This document shows positions 44,839 to 53,423 of a DNA stretch of 64,000 nucleotides, piece by piece (the stretch's first letter is position 1; every line of letters starts with the position of its first letter). This DNA is from Bacteroidia bacterium. GTDB taxonomy: Bacteria > Bacteroidota > Bacteroidia > J057 > JADKCL01. The notes under the pieces were generated by a model, which was given only the letters and a program-made list of their open reading frames with translations, had not been told where the DNA came from and did no database searches. A program made the translations under genes and the position numbers. The stretch is taken from assembly GCA_020635905.1 (NCBI GenBank), contig JACJYV010000004.1:186001-250000 (forward strand), read 5' to 3'.

Positions 44839-44954
44839 AATCGCTAAAAACTTCGAATATCTGCGTTGGACTTGGCTCAGAAATGCTCATTTACGGTAGT
44901 AAACTGCGCTTTCTTCTCCTGCGTCCGCCTTGATCTTCTTTGTTTTTAGCGATT
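44839..44954 (-). repeat. Interspersed structured element, copy B
   Basis: 116 bases, inverted relative to copy A. Perfect 13-bp terminal arms AATCGCTAAAAAC (44839-44851) and GTTTTTAGCGATT (44942-44954); internal hairpin with 5-bp stem TTTAC/GTAAA at 44890-44903. It lies in the 3' untranslated region of the FG-GAP/OmpA gene, before the terminator. Confidence 0.85.
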
Positions 44955-44980
44955 CCTTAAAATGAACCACCAAAATACCC

Positions 44981-45010
44981 AAGGCCAGAACCCGTTTCTG
45001 GCCTTTTTTT
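44981..45010 (+). terminator. Terminator of the FG-GAP/OmpA gene
   Basis: AAGGCCAGAA-CCCG-TTTCTGGCCTT stem followed by TTTTTAT; located 146 bases after the stop, downstream of structured element B. Confidence 0.88.
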
Positions 45011-45121
45011 ATTCTGCAATTTTAAGGATCGCCAAGGCCGCGAAGGGGGGCTCCACGTTTCGTGGGTTGAAGGGAACAAAAAACGCAAAGCCAAAATGCA
45101 AATAAAACGCCCAGCTTAGCG

Positions 45122-45315
45122 TACCGAACGCTTTCGGTATTTGCCACCCCAACCAACGAAATCCCGAAAGCATTCGGGAGGGCCCAAAAATCTTGGCGCT
45201 CCCGTATAGATATCGGGATTGCGTTCCCAACCTCAACTTCAACCACAACCCTCAACCATCCCAAACAACCCTTTTTCAAAGAAACCGTAAACCCCAATCC
45301 CGAAATCTTTCGGGA
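45122..45315. repeat. Four short CCCGAA(n)TTCGGG palindromes
   Basis: TACCGAA-CGCT-TTCGGTA (45122-45139), TCCCGAA-AGCA-TTCGGGA (45162-45179), CCCGTATAGATATCGGG (45201-45217) and TCCCGAAA-TC-TTTCGGGA (45298-45315, perfect). An AAACCGTAAACC-like run surrounds the last. No gene fits this 370-base gap. Confidence 0.7.
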
Positions 45316-45381
45316 GTAAACCGTCCAAACTGTTACATTTTTTAAAGAATTTTCACCACTTTTGCCATTCAATAGCTTTCT

Positions 45382-46341
45382 ATGGACATTTCTGTTGTCA
45401 TACCCCTGCTGAACGAAGAGGAATCCCTTCCCCACCTGATCGAATGGATCCACAAAGTCATGCGTGAAAATTCGTTTTCCTACGAAATCATCCTCATCGA
45501 CGATGGCAGCAAAGACAACTCCTGGCAGGTGATCTCCGACCACAGTAAAGCCGATGAAAGGGTCAAAGCCATTCGTTTCCAGCGCAATTACGGCAAATCT
45601 GCCGCCCTCCATGTGGGCTTCGACGCAGCCCAGGGCGAAGTGGTCATCACCATGGATGCCGACCTGCAGGACAGTCCCGACGAAATTCCCGAATTGCGGC
45701 GCATGATCGTCGAAGATGGCTTCGACCTCGTGTCTGGCTGGAAGAAAAAGCGCCACGACCCCATATCCAAGACCATTCCCACCAAATTATACAATGCCAC
45801 CACCCGCCTCATGTCGGGCATCAAACTCAACGACATGAACTGCGGACTCAAAGCCTACCGCAAAGATGTGATCAAAAGCATCGAGGTATTCGGCGAAATG
45901 CACCGTTACATCCCCGTGATTGCCAAAGCCGCTGGCTTCTCCAAGATCGGCGAAAAAGTGGTCCAGCACCGCAAACGCGAGTTTGGCAACACCAAATTCG
46001 GGCTCAACCGCTTCATCAACGGCCCCCTCGACCTGCTCACCATCACCTTCATGACCCGCTACATGAAGCGTCCCATGCACTTTTTCGGCTATTGGGGCAT
46101 AGGCTTTGCCGGCATTGGCGGCGGCGTCCTGGCCTACCTGGCCATCCTCAAAATCCTGGGCATGACCGGCGTAATTGACCCCGTGGCCATCAGCTACCGC
46201 ATCCCGGCCCTCTTTTTTGGCGCAGTTTTTTTCCTCCTGGGGGTACTTTTTATCTCCACAGGCCTCCTGGCCGAGTTCATAGGCCGCCACAGCGCCGACC
46301 GCAACGATTACCGCATCAAAGAAAAAACCGGACTCGACTGA
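45382..46341 (+). CDS. Family 2 glycosyltransferase, DPM1/GtrB-like
   Basis: 319 residues. GT-A fold: ISVVIPLLNEEESLPHL near 3, IILIDDGSKDNS near 37, TMDADLQDSPDEIPEL near 92 (DxD), then NDMNCGLKAYRKDVI near 152. The two C-terminal membrane helices (FFGYWGIGFAGIGGGVLAYL and FFGAVFFLLGVLFISTGLLA) are typical of enzymes that transfer a sugar to polyprenyl phosphate. Ends IGRHSADRNDYRIKEKTG. The product would feed cell-surface glycan or protein glycosylation; the sugar is unknown. It is a single gene. CACTTTTG about 24 bases before the ATG is a weak -7 candidate. Confidence 0.93.
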   Translation: MDISVVIPLLNEEESLPHLIEWIHKVMRENSFSYEIILIDDGSKDNSWQVISDHSKADERVKAIRFQRNYGKSAALHVGFDAAQGEVVITMDADLQDSPDEIPELRRMIVEDGFDLVSGWKKKRHDPISKTIPTKLYNATTRLMSGIKLNDMNCGLKAYRKDVIKSIEVFGEMHRYIPVIAKAAGFSKIGEKVVQHRKREFGNTKFGLNRFINGPLDLLTITFMTRYMKRPMHFFGYWGIGFAGIGGGVLAYLAILKILGMTGVIDPVAISYRIPALFFGAVFFLLGVLFISTGLLAEFIGRHSADRNDYRIKEKTGLD

Positions 46342-46377
46342 GCCAGACTCAGGGTTTCATTCAAAATGAGCAGGATT

Positions 46378-46500
46378 TGGGCGTGCCCCTTCCTTTCCAG
46401 TCGGGTCGGGCTTGCTCCGGGGTTTCGTGCCTCGCCGCGGCTTTGCCGCCCGGCTCGCCACCGCCCGCCAAAGTGGCGGCCGCCCTTCACATCCCTCACG
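46378..46500. repeat. GC-rich interspersed repeat (GGGCGTGCCCC...GTCGGGCTTGC)
   Basis: GGGCGTGCCCCTTCCTTTCC, then AGTCGGGTCGGGCTTGCTCC, then nested hairpins (CGGCTTTGCCG and CCGCCCGCCAAAGTGGCGG). The opening GGGCGTGCCC...GGTCGGGCT is a pattern I remember from intergenic repeats of several Bacteroidota. No coding support. Confidence 0.6.
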
Positions 46501-46578
46501 CAAGAAACATTAGCCTCCCCAAAAACGTCCTGGAGACTAACCTGGGCTCATCCATGGAAGTGCCCTGTATTGAAAAAA

Positions 46579-46700
46579 AAGCGAAGCTTCCCATTAAAAA
46601 AGCTCCCAAATCTCTGTGTTCTCTAGGTCCTCTGTGTTAAAAATTCTCCAGGAAGCAAAAGCTTCCCATCAAAAAACTTTGGGATCTTTGTGTCTTTGTG
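46579..46700. repeat. Two-unit relative of the 77-bp tandem array
   Basis: AAGCGAAGCTTCCCAT at 46579 and AAGCAAAAGCTTCCCAT at 46653 (74 bases apart), each followed by TCTCTGTGTTCTCTAGGTCC- or CTTTGTGTCTTTGTGTTG-type text, as in the array at 25039. Confidence 0.75.
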
Positions 46701-46762
46701 TTGAAAAAACCTCAGTGACCTCTTTAAATCCTCCGTGATCTCGGTGGTTAACTCCAACCCCT

Positions 46763-47377
46763 TCACAACTCAAACTTCTGCGTAAAAACCGTCGCAAAAC
46801 TAAATCCCGCAGATTGCCAAAACCACACACTTGTAAACAAAAATCCAACCCCACCCCCCAACAATCCCACAAAAGAACCCGCCAGCATCACCGCCACGAT
46901 CCCCCAGGCCTTCCAGTAAGCGGCCCCGCCCTGAACCGTGCGGGAAAAAGCTTTCACCGGGTTATAGATTTCAGAAACATCAAATTTTCTGCAGTAAAAA
47001 GTCATATAGCCTGGAATAGCCAGGGTGGCCACCACCCACAGCGCAGCTGCGGGAATCCAAAGCCAGCTTATTTCTCCATACACCGCACCCAGGCCACACA
47101 AACCAGCAGGAATGTAGTAATAGATCATTCCAAACCAGGTGATGCAACCATGTTTGAAAATCTGTCCCCATTGCTTCCAGGCCGGAAAAGGTTCCTGACC
47201 CTGGTGCATCTGGTGCACAAACATGATCCTGTGACCCATGTTCAAAATCCATCCCACAAAGGGCAACAAAAGCAACGCTGCGCCAATCAGCACATCTTTT
47301 CTGGAAAGCGCTGATTGCACTGGAAATAAAAACGAATTTCTCAGGCTGAGCCTGCTTTGTAAATTAATGGGTTCCAT
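46763..47377 (-). CDS. DUF4013-like membrane protein
   Basis: 204 residues, four or more membrane helices (VLIGAALLLLPFVGWILNMG, IYYYIPAGLCGLGAVYG, LWIPAAALWVVATLAIPGYM, AWGIVAVMLAGSFVGLLGGG). The segment QGQEPFPAWKQWGQIFKHG between helices is the mark of DUF4013 proteins (P-x-W-x-x-W). It is uncharacterised and seems to be an integral inner-membrane protein. Single gene; downstream repeat region has no gene. Confidence 0.8.
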   Translation of the reverse strand: MEPINLQSRLSLRNSFLFPVQSALSRKDVLIGAALLLLPFVGWILNMGHRIMFVHQMHQGQEPFPAWKQWGQIFKHGCITWFGMIYYYIPAGLCGLGAVYGEISWLWIPAAALWVVATLAIPGYMTFYCRKFDVSEIYNPVKAFSRTVQGGAAYWKAWGIVAVMLAGSFVGLLGGGVGFLFTSVWFWQSAGFSFATVFTQKFEL

Positions 47378-47585
47378 GCATCAAGATCAGAATTTTTCCC
47401 CAATTCAATTCGTTACCTTAAAAATTTGCAAATTGAAAGTCGAATTCTGAAGGTTAAGAGTCTGGCTTGAAAAGTTATGTTATGTATCAAGCCCCAAACT
47501 CAGGCCAAAGGCTCCTCTTCTTTTAAGGACGGACTTTGTCCCCAAACAACTCACAACTCAGAACTCTGAACTTACAACTAAGCTG

Positions 47586-48101
47586 ATGAAAAAAATAACC
47601 ATACTCTCCCTGCTTTGCCTCCTGCTTTTCGCTGCCTGCGATAAGGTCAACATCAGGCCGCAGGCCGATTTCACGGACCAAAGCTACGGCTGTGTGGATT
47701 TTCTGGTCTATAAATTCAACGACAAGCACACAGAATTGCTCAAAATCACGGGCGACCGCACCTCCCTCGGCCTGGGTCTGGCCCAGAAATCATTCGATCT
47801 GGCCGACCAAAGCGACAACCTCGAGGCCTGGATTGAGGTCTATGACAGTTCTGCTTTCCAGACCTATTGCAACGACGTAGCTGGCTCTACCCCTGAGTTG
47901 ATCAGTGATTGGGAGGGCTACGAGGGCAACGTCAATATTTCCATCATTGAAGATTCCATCATGCAGAACCCCGCAGGTGGCTACAGCTACCGCGTCAATG
48001 TCTTGTTGGAAGAGGGTCGTTTTCGCAATGTTAAGGGCAAAACCGTGCGCCTGCAAAGTGCATTTTTCGAAAATGTGTATGTAGGCTGGCTGCCCGGCTG
48101 A
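47586..48101 (+). CDS. Hypothetical lipoprotein
   Basis: 171 residues; lipobox LLFAACD (Cys18). The mature part is acidic and beta-rich (SYGCVDFLVYKFNDKHTELL, GYSYRVNVLLEEGRF, VRLQSAFFENVYVGWLPG). No family recognised. It precedes the GmhB-like gene by 5 bases, so both are probably co-transcribed although a functional link is not obvious. A degenerate AACTCACAACTCAGAACT micro-repeat lies just upstream (47545-47582). Confidence 0.75.
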   Translation: MKKITILSLLCLLLFAACDKVNIRPQADFTDQSYGCVDFLVYKFNDKHTELLKITGDRTSLGLGLAQKSFDLADQSDNLEAWIEVYDSSAFQTYCNDVAGSTPELISDWEGYEGNVNISIIEDSIMQNPAGGYSYRVNVLLEEGRFRNVKGKTVRLQSAFFENVYVGWLPG

Positions 48102-48106
48102 GATTG

Positions 48107-48688
48107 ATGGAATCCCCCTTTCCCTTGCATACAGACCCCACCTGGACCCTTTTTCTGGACCGTGACGGAGTGATCAATCGCCGCTTGCCCGGCGATTATG
48201 TGCGCGAATGGGCAGAATGGGAGTTTTTGCCGGGCGTATTGGAGGCGATCGCAGTTGCCACAGGTATGTTTGCCCGCATCGTGGTGGTCACCAACCAGCG
48301 GGGCATTGCCCGCGGGCTGATGACACGCGAGCAACTGGCCATGCTGCATGAGCGTTTCCACGAAGAAGTGGAAAAGGCTGGCGGCCGGCTGGATGGCGTT
48401 TATTACTGCCCTCACGACAACCACGACGGCTGCAACTGCCGCAAACCCCGGCCAGGACTGGCCCTGCAAGCCCAAGAGCAATTTCCCGAAATTGACTTTT
48501 CCCGCTCCGTTTTGCTCGGCGATTCTGCCTCAGACATACAAATGGGTCACTGTCTGGGCATGTTTAGCGTACATATCAATGCAGAATTTCCCGAAATGCC
48601 CCCCCCGCCAGGCACTGACCTCCAGCTCCCATCCCTGGCCGAATTTATCCGCCAATTAAACTCAGGCCCCAAACTTGACCACGGTTGA
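48107..48688 (+). CDS. gmhB: HAD-IIIA phosphatase, GmhB-like (heptose bisphosphate phosphatase)
   Basis: 193 residues from ATG at 48107 (a TTG directly before gives a double start). HAD motif I FLDRDGVIN (about 14-22), motif II VVTNQRGIARG (about 61-71), zinc loop CPHDNHDGCNCRKP (about 103-116), motif III/IV LLGDSASDIQMG (about 137-148). The zinc loop distinguishes GmhB, which removes the 7-phosphate of D-glycero-manno-heptose 1,7-bisphosphate for LPS core or S-layer sugar synthesis. No other heptose genes are nearby, but the following gene is a glycosyltransferase, consistent with envelope glycan work. Confidence 0.9.
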   Translation: MESPFPLHTDPTWTLFLDRDGVINRRLPGDYVREWAEWEFLPGVLEAIAVATGMFARIVVVTNQRGIARGLMTREQLAMLHERFHEEVEKAGGRLDGVYYCPHDNHDGCNCRKPRPGLALQAQEQFPEIDFSRSVLLGDSASDIQMGHCLGMFSVHINAEFPEMPPPPGTDLQLPSLAEFIRQLNSGPKLDHG

Positions 48689-48704
48689 TACTTTAGTAAA
48701 TTTG
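48675..48704 (+). promoter_or_regulatory. Consensus -33/-7 promoter for the GT4 gene
   Basis: TTG (48675-48677), exactly 19 bases, TAAATTTG (48697-48704), then 5 bases to the GTG start. Perfect match to the Bacteroidota sigma pattern; transcription would start at the start codon. Confidence 0.75.
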
Positions 48705-48709
48705 CCAAC

Positions 48710-49849
48710 GTGAGTAAAGTGTATATCATCGGGCCAGCCTGGCCGCAAAGGGGAGGAGGGATGTCCACCTTCAACGAGCGCATGGCCCGCGAATTTATGG
48801 CCCAGGGACACGAAGTCGTGATCTGGTCCTTTACCCTGCAATACCCTGGCTTTCTTTTCCCTGGCAAAACCCAGCTTTCCGACGATCCCCGCCCCACAGA
48901 TCTGGATATCCGGGTCAGGGTCAACTCAGTGAACCCTTTCAACTGGCTCAAAGTGGGCAGCGAAGTGCGCAAAGCCAAACCCGATCTGGTGGTGTTTCGC
49001 TTTTGGTTGCCCTTCATGGGGCCCTGCTTTGGCACCATTGCCCGCCAAATCCGCAAGAATAAGCATACCCGCATTGTCACGGTGGTGGATAATGCAATTC
49101 CACACGAAAAACGACCGGGCGACCGCGCCTTCACCAAATACTTCTTCGCCAAAGTGGATGCCTTCATCGCCATGTCGCGCGAAGTGCTGCACGATCTGGA
49201 TGTATTTGACACCCAAAAACCGCGCAAATTCATTCCTCACCCCCTTTACGACAATTACGGGCAGCCTAAATCCCGGGCCGAAGCCCTGACCAATCTGGGG
49301 CTTGATCCAGAAACCCGCTACCTGCTTTTCTTTGGTTTTGTGCGTGAATACAAAGGCCTGGACCTGCTTTTGACCGCCATGTCAGACGAGCGCATTCGCA
49401 AAATGAACCTCAAACTCATCATTGCAGGAGAATTTTACCAGAATGAAGACACCTACGATGCTCAGATCGCTGAATTGGGCATTGCAGATCAGTTGGTGCG
49501 CCGCCACGAATTCATCCCCAACGAAGCCGTAGGGGACTATTTTTGTGCTGCAGATATGGTGGTTCAGCCATATAAAACGGCCACCAACAGCGGCGTGACC
49601 CAGATTGCCTACCATTACGCCATTCCCATGATGGTGACCAACGTGGGCGGGTTGCCTGAAAATGTGCCCGACGGCAAAGTGGGCTATGTGGTGGAACGCG
49701 ACCCCGCTGAAATTGCAGAGGCCATTGTGAAGTTTTATACAGAAGATAAATTTGAGGAATTCAGCCGCAACACCGTGGCAGAGCGCAGCAAATACAGTTG
49801 GGAAGTCTTCATCAACGCCATTCAGGAGTTGGCTGGTCAGGTAAAATGA
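48710..49849 (+). CDS. Family 4 glycosyltransferase
   Basis: 379 residues starting with GTG at 48710, supported by the promoter 5 bases upstream and by VYIIGPAWPQRGGGMSTFNE, the usual GT4 N-terminus. GT-B fold: acceptor domain first, then LLFFGFVREYKGLDLLLTAM (about 206-225) and the C-terminal donor-site part with VQPYKTATNSGVTQIAYHYA and VTNVGGLPENV. Uses a nucleotide sugar to build cell-surface glycans; specificity unknown. Its stop overlaps the start of the methyltransferase gene (ATGA). Confidence 0.92.
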   Translation: MSKVYIIGPAWPQRGGGMSTFNERMAREFMAQGHEVVIWSFTLQYPGFLFPGKTQLSDDPRPTDLDIRVRVNSVNPFNWLKVGSEVRKAKPDLVVFRFWLPFMGPCFGTIARQIRKNKHTRIVTVVDNAIPHEKRPGDRAFTKYFFAKVDAFIAMSREVLHDLDVFDTQKPRKFIPHPLYDNYGQPKSRAEALTNLGLDPETRYLLFFGFVREYKGLDLLLTAMSDERIRKMNLKLIIAGEFYQNEDTYDAQIAELGIADQLVRRHEFIPNEAVGDYFCAADMVVQPYKTATNSGVTQIAYHYAIPMMVTNVGGLPENVPDGKVGYVVERDPAEIAEAIVKFYTEDKFEEFSRNTVAERSKYSWEVFINAIQELAGQVK

Positions 49850-50430
49850 GCGAATTGTCTGCTGGTTACTGGAATGAGCGCTACGCGCGGGGAAATTTCC
49901 CCTGGGATGCAGGCGCACCCACCCGTCCGTTGGTGGAATACATAGATCACCTGGAAAATAAGTCTTTGGAAATTCTGGTGCCTGGTGCGGGTTCTGCCCA
50001 CGAAGGAGGTTATCTCCACCAAAAGGGATTTCCCAACGTGCACATTCTGGATTGGTCGCCTTTGGCACTCGAACGCTTTCAGCAAAATCAGCCTGATTTT
50101 CCTGCGGATCACCTCCATTGCATCGATTTTTTCGACTTGGAGGGCCAGTTTGATCTTATTCTGGAGCAAACTTTTTTTTGTGCCCTGGATCCCTCCCTCA
50201 GACCAGATTGGGTCAGGCAGATGCATGCCCTGCTGAAACCTGGGGGCAAGGTGGCTGGTCTGCTTTTTGACTTCCCTCTCACAGACCAGGGACCTCCGTT
50301 TGGTGGGTCAGCCAATGAATATGAGGGACTTTTTCAAGAAAAATTCCAAATCCTGACCCTGGAACGCTGCACCAACTCGATCAAACCCAGAGCTGGCTCA
50401 GAATTATTTTTTGAACTGCGCAAAAAATAA
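49846..50430 (+). CDS. TPMT-family SAM-dependent methyltransferase
   Basis: 194 residues from ATG at 49846, overlapping the previous stop by four bases (ATGA). YWNERYARGNFPWDAGAPTR near 9-28 is the family opening, ILVPGAGSAHEGGYL near 45 the SAM-binding motif I, VHILDWSPLALE near 65 the acidic residue at the end of beta 2, and EQTFFCALDP near 108 the family-specific loop. Thiopurine S-methyltransferase relatives methylate thiols, halides or selenium/tellurium compounds. Coupled to the GT4 gene without an obvious pathway link. A terminator follows. Confidence 0.9.
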   Translation: MSELSAGYWNERYARGNFPWDAGAPTRPLVEYIDHLENKSLEILVPGAGSAHEGGYLHQKGFPNVHILDWSPLALERFQQNQPDFPADHLHCIDFFDLEGQFDLILEQTFFCALDPSLRPDWVRQMHALLKPGGKVAGLLFDFPLTDQGPPFGGSANEYEGLFQEKFQILTLERCTNSIKPRAGSELFFELRKK

Positions 50431-50433
50431 AGA

Positions 50434-50456
50434 CAGGCCTTGCGGCCTGCCTTTTA
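50434..50456 (+). terminator. Terminator after the methyltransferase gene
   Basis: CAGGCC-TTGC-GGCCTG stem followed by CCTTTTA, 4 bases after the stop. Confidence 0.8.
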
Positions 50457-50546
50457 CCTGAAATTTTAAAAAAAGCTTGATCCAGAAAGTTCGTAGTGAG
50501 GTGAGTTTGAAACAGTTGGCTCTGTTTGCCAGGCTTGCCCGATTTC

Positions 50547-51050
50547 TTACCAGTTTGCCATGGAAATCAGCGGGGTATTCTCAACAGAGTTGTTTGCTTT
50601 GGGGCTCAGGTCCAGGCTGTAGGTCACCATTTGCAGACGATTGTCGTCTTTCGTGCTGACCCGCAGCACTTCGTGCACTTCGCGGTTTTTCTCGGCAATG
50701 AAGTGAGCTTCAGTTTTGGAGTTTTCCATTTCCACCACATTGGCCCGCAGCAAATCGTAGTAAGATTCCACCTCAGCGTGGGTATCCAGACACTCTTTGC
50801 GGGTCTCGAAGGTTTTTTGCAGCATGGTCTGGTACAGGCCGTCAGGACCAAAGTGGTAAGTCATGACCATATTACCCGTGCTGGCGATGATCATTTCGTC
50901 CGTATCAAGAATGAAGTTGAGGTTGTTGCGGGTTTGCAGAAAGGTGCGGACTACATCAGCAGAAGTTCCAAATTTCTTGAAGAAGATGTTTTGAGCTTGC
51001 ATGAAGGAGAAGGAGATGAGCAGAGTTGCGAGGAGTAGTTGTTTTTTCAT
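50547..51050 (-). CDS. Secreted hypothetical protein
   Basis: 167 residues; signal peptide MKKQLLLATLLISFSFMQAQ. Mature part about 147 residues with NIFFKKFGTSADVVRTFLQT, TGNMVMTYHFGPDGLYQTML, KTFETRKECLDTHAEVESYY and a terminal strand-rich segment. One Cys. No family recognised. Single gene, convergent with the methyltransferase; presumably periplasmic. Confidence 0.75.
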   Translation of the reverse strand: MKKQLLLATLLISFSFMQAQNIFFKKFGTSADVVRTFLQTRNNLNFILDTDEMIIASTGNMVMTYHFGPDGLYQTMLQKTFETRKECLDTHAEVESYYDLLRANVVEMENSKTEAHFIAEKNREVHEVLRVSTKDDNRLQMVTYSLDLSPKANNSVENTPLISMANW

Positions 51051-51727
51051 GATACAGAGATTTGGTTGATTTCTGACTCCAAGTTAAAGCGGATTTTCTT
51101 CATTTTAAAATTTCGAAATTCGTAATAAACTGAATTTGCGGTAAGTGATTTGGGCAATTCCGTGGACGTTTTCTTACAATGGGGATGAAAGAATAAACCT
51201 GATAAAAGTTCTTGGACGAATTTTCCAACCGTTACATTTTTAGGGCAAAAATGCCAAACAGGGCACATTTTGATTTTGACCCCTGATAACTCCCCTGTCA
51301 GGTAGGGGGGAATTCTTACCTGGGACCGTGGGCAGGGGAAGAAAGAAAGGAAAGAAATGAAAGGGATTTGGGGTGCAAAGAGAAAGGCTTCACGTAAAGG
51401 TTTGCATGAATTAGTAGAATATTCGGCAAAAAAAGTTGGAAAAAATTGTTTGCAAAGGTGGAATTCATTCAAATGCAAAGGGCGAATCCTCAGATTCGCC
51501 CTGCTTCCGCGGCTGTCTTTTCTCATGTCTCGGGAAGAAATTACCAGCCTGCGGTGAGTTTTCTCATTCTCAGGAGACAATTTCACCCTGTAAACCAGGA
51601 TTCCCAAACCCTCTTATACCTGATTCTTAGAAATCCAGAACAATTCTTGATAACTAATCTTTTCCTGAATAGGAATGTGAGAAATCTCTCCTAACTTTGT
51701 AGCCCATAAAGAGGTTAATCTTCATTT
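51051..51727. other. Long intergenic region upstream of pyrG
   Basis: 677 bases. An open frame on minus (51047-51607) overlaps a hairpin and lacks protein features. A perfect stem GGGCGAATC-CTCA-GATTCGCCC lies at 51480-51501 without a T-run. The pyrG promoter is at 51692. Nothing else seen. Confidence 0.5.
51692..51699 (+). promoter_or_regulatory. -7 box of pyrG
   Basis: TAACTTTG matches TAnnTTTG; predicted leader about 24 bases before the ATG at 51728. No -33 TTG at the right distance. Confidence 0.5.
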
Positions 51728-53350
51728 ATGGCATCGACAACAAGGTATATTTTCGTCACAGGTGGTGTGACTTCCTCCCTCGGAAAGGGAATCCTCGCTT
51801 CTTCATTGGCCAAACTGCTTCAGGAAAGAGGCTATCGTGTAACCATCCAAAAATTCGACCCTTATATAAATGTGGATCCGGGTACCCTGAATCCCTACGA
51901 GCACGGCGAATGCTTTGTGACCGAGGACGGGGCAGAAACTGACCTGGATCTCGGCCATTATGAGCGTTTTCTGAACATTCCCACTTCCCAGGCCAATAAC
52001 GTGACCACGGGTCGCATTTACCAGACCGTGATTCAGCGCGAGCGCAAGGGAGATTACGGCGGAAAAACCGTGCAGGTCATTCCCCACATCACAGACGAAA
52101 TCAAGCGTTGCATGATGCTTTTGGGTGAGGAAGGCAAATTTGACATTGTCATTACTGAAATTGGCGGCACCGTAGGTGACATTGAGTCGCTTCCCTATGT
52201 GGAAACCGTGCGTCAGCTCAAATACGAACTGGGCAACCGCGGTCTGGTTATTCACCTGACTCTTTTGCCTTATTTGCAGACTTCAGGCGAATTAAAAACC
52301 AAACCCACCCAGCATTCCGTGAAAATGCTCCTGCAATCAGGGGTGCAACCCGACATCCTGGTGGCCCGCACGGAATTTCACATGACCAAAGAAGTACGCG
52401 GTAAAATTGCACTTTTCTGCAACCTGCCCCAAAGCGCGGTGGTGGAAAGCATGGATGCCGAGACCATTTACGACGTTCCCCTCATGCTGAAAAAGGAGAA
52501 TCTCGATACCGTGGTGTTGAAAAAGCTGAAATTGAAACCAGGTAAAACACCTGAGTTGGTGGAGTGGAGAGCCTTTCTATCCCGTCTGAAAAATCCGCTG
52601 GAAACCGTGACCGTAGGCCTGGTGGGCAAATATGTGGAATTGCATGATGCCTATAAATCAATTGCTGAGGCCCTCACCCATGGGGGAAGTGTGAACGAAA
52701 TCAAGGTGGATCTGAAATGGATCCACTCAGAAGACGTCAATCCTGAAAATGCAGATCGCCTGCTGGGGTCACTGGATGGTATCCTGGTGGCGCCAGGTTT
52801 TGGAGAAAGAGGTATTGAAGGCAAGGTCATTGCAGTTCAGTATGCCCGCGAAAAAGGCATTCCCTTTTTCGGGATTTGTCTGGGCATGCAGGTGGCCGTG
52901 ATCGAGTTTGGTCAGAATGTGATTGGCTTGAAGGACTGCATCAGCACAGAATTTAAACCCAATGCAGAGAATCCCGTAATATGCCTCATGGAAGAACAGA
53001 AACAGGTGAAGCAATTGGGCGGAACCATGCGTTTAGGGGGATACGACTGCGATTTGAAGAAAGATTCTCTGGCTTACCGCGCTTACAGAAAAAGTTCCAT
53101 TCGTGAAAGACACCGTCACCGTTATGAATTTAATCCTGCTTATTCAGAAAAATTTGAAGCCGCAGGCATGGTCATAACCGGGACCAATCCTGACACAGGG
53201 CTGGCTGAAATTGTGGAGATAACCTCTCACCCTTATTTCCTTGCCACCCAGTTTCACCCTGAATTCAGAAGCACGGTGGAAAATCCGCATCCTTTATTTG
53301 TCTCTTTCCTCAAAGCTGCTTATCAGCATCATCAAAAAGCCCGGGATTAA
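51728..53350 (+). CDS. pyrG: CTP synthase
   Basis: 540 residues, the usual length. It makes CTP from UTP, ATP and glutamine. The N-terminal synthase domain has FVTGGVTSSLGKGILASSLA (P-loop, about 9-28), IQKFDPYINVDPGTLNPYEHGE and TEIGGTVGDIES. The C-terminal glutaminase domain has the nucleophile in FFGICLGMQ (Cys near 387) and His/Glu in TQFHPEF near 518. All key residues are present. It lies directly before yidC, with its own promoter, an arrangement common in Bacteroidota. Confidence 0.98.
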   Translation: MASTTRYIFVTGGVTSSLGKGILASSLAKLLQERGYRVTIQKFDPYINVDPGTLNPYEHGECFVTEDGAETDLDLGHYERFLNIPTSQANNVTTGRIYQTVIQRERKGDYGGKTVQVIPHITDEIKRCMMLLGEEGKFDIVITEIGGTVGDIESLPYVETVRQLKYELGNRGLVIHLTLLPYLQTSGELKTKPTQHSVKMLLQSGVQPDILVARTEFHMTKEVRGKIALFCNLPQSAVVESMDAETIYDVPLMLKKENLDTVVLKKLKLKPGKTPELVEWRAFLSRLKNPLETVTVGLVGKYVELHDAYKSIAEALTHGGSVNEIKVDLKWIHSEDVNPENADRLLGSLDGILVAPGFGERGIEGKVIAVQYAREKGIPFFGICLGMQVAVIEFGQNVIGLKDCISTEFKPNAENPVICLMEEQKQVKQLGGTMRLGGYDCDLKKDSLAYRAYRKSSIRERHRHRYEFNPAYSEKFEAAGMVITGTNPDTGLAEIVEITSHPYFLATQFHPEFRSTVENPHPLFVSFLKAAYQHHQKARD

Positions 53351-53363
53351 AGCCCCGCTTAAA

Positions 53364-53393
53364 TTGGGAATTCGAATATCTGTGCTAAATTTG
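53364..53393 (+). promoter_or_regulatory. Consensus -33/-7 promoter of yidC
   Basis: TTG (53364-53366), exactly 19 bases, TAAATTTG (53386-53393). Predicted leader about 26 bases. Confidence 0.75.
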
Positions 53394-53423
53394 CACTCTT
53401 TAACTAAAACCCTTCGTTGACGA

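Noticed and set aside
45122..45315. Terminators or a CRISPR-like array in the short palindromes
   Set aside because: The palindromes are 16-18 bases, irregularly spaced, different from each other, and have no T-runs or spacers of constant length.
51480..51501. Rho-independent terminator at the GGGCGAATC hairpin
   Set aside because: The stem is perfect but neither side has a T-run and no gene ends nearby.
51047..51607. A 186-codon minus-strand frame upstream of pyrG
   Set aside because: It crosses a perfect hairpin and has no signal, domain or plausible start; it runs into the start of the gene at 51050.
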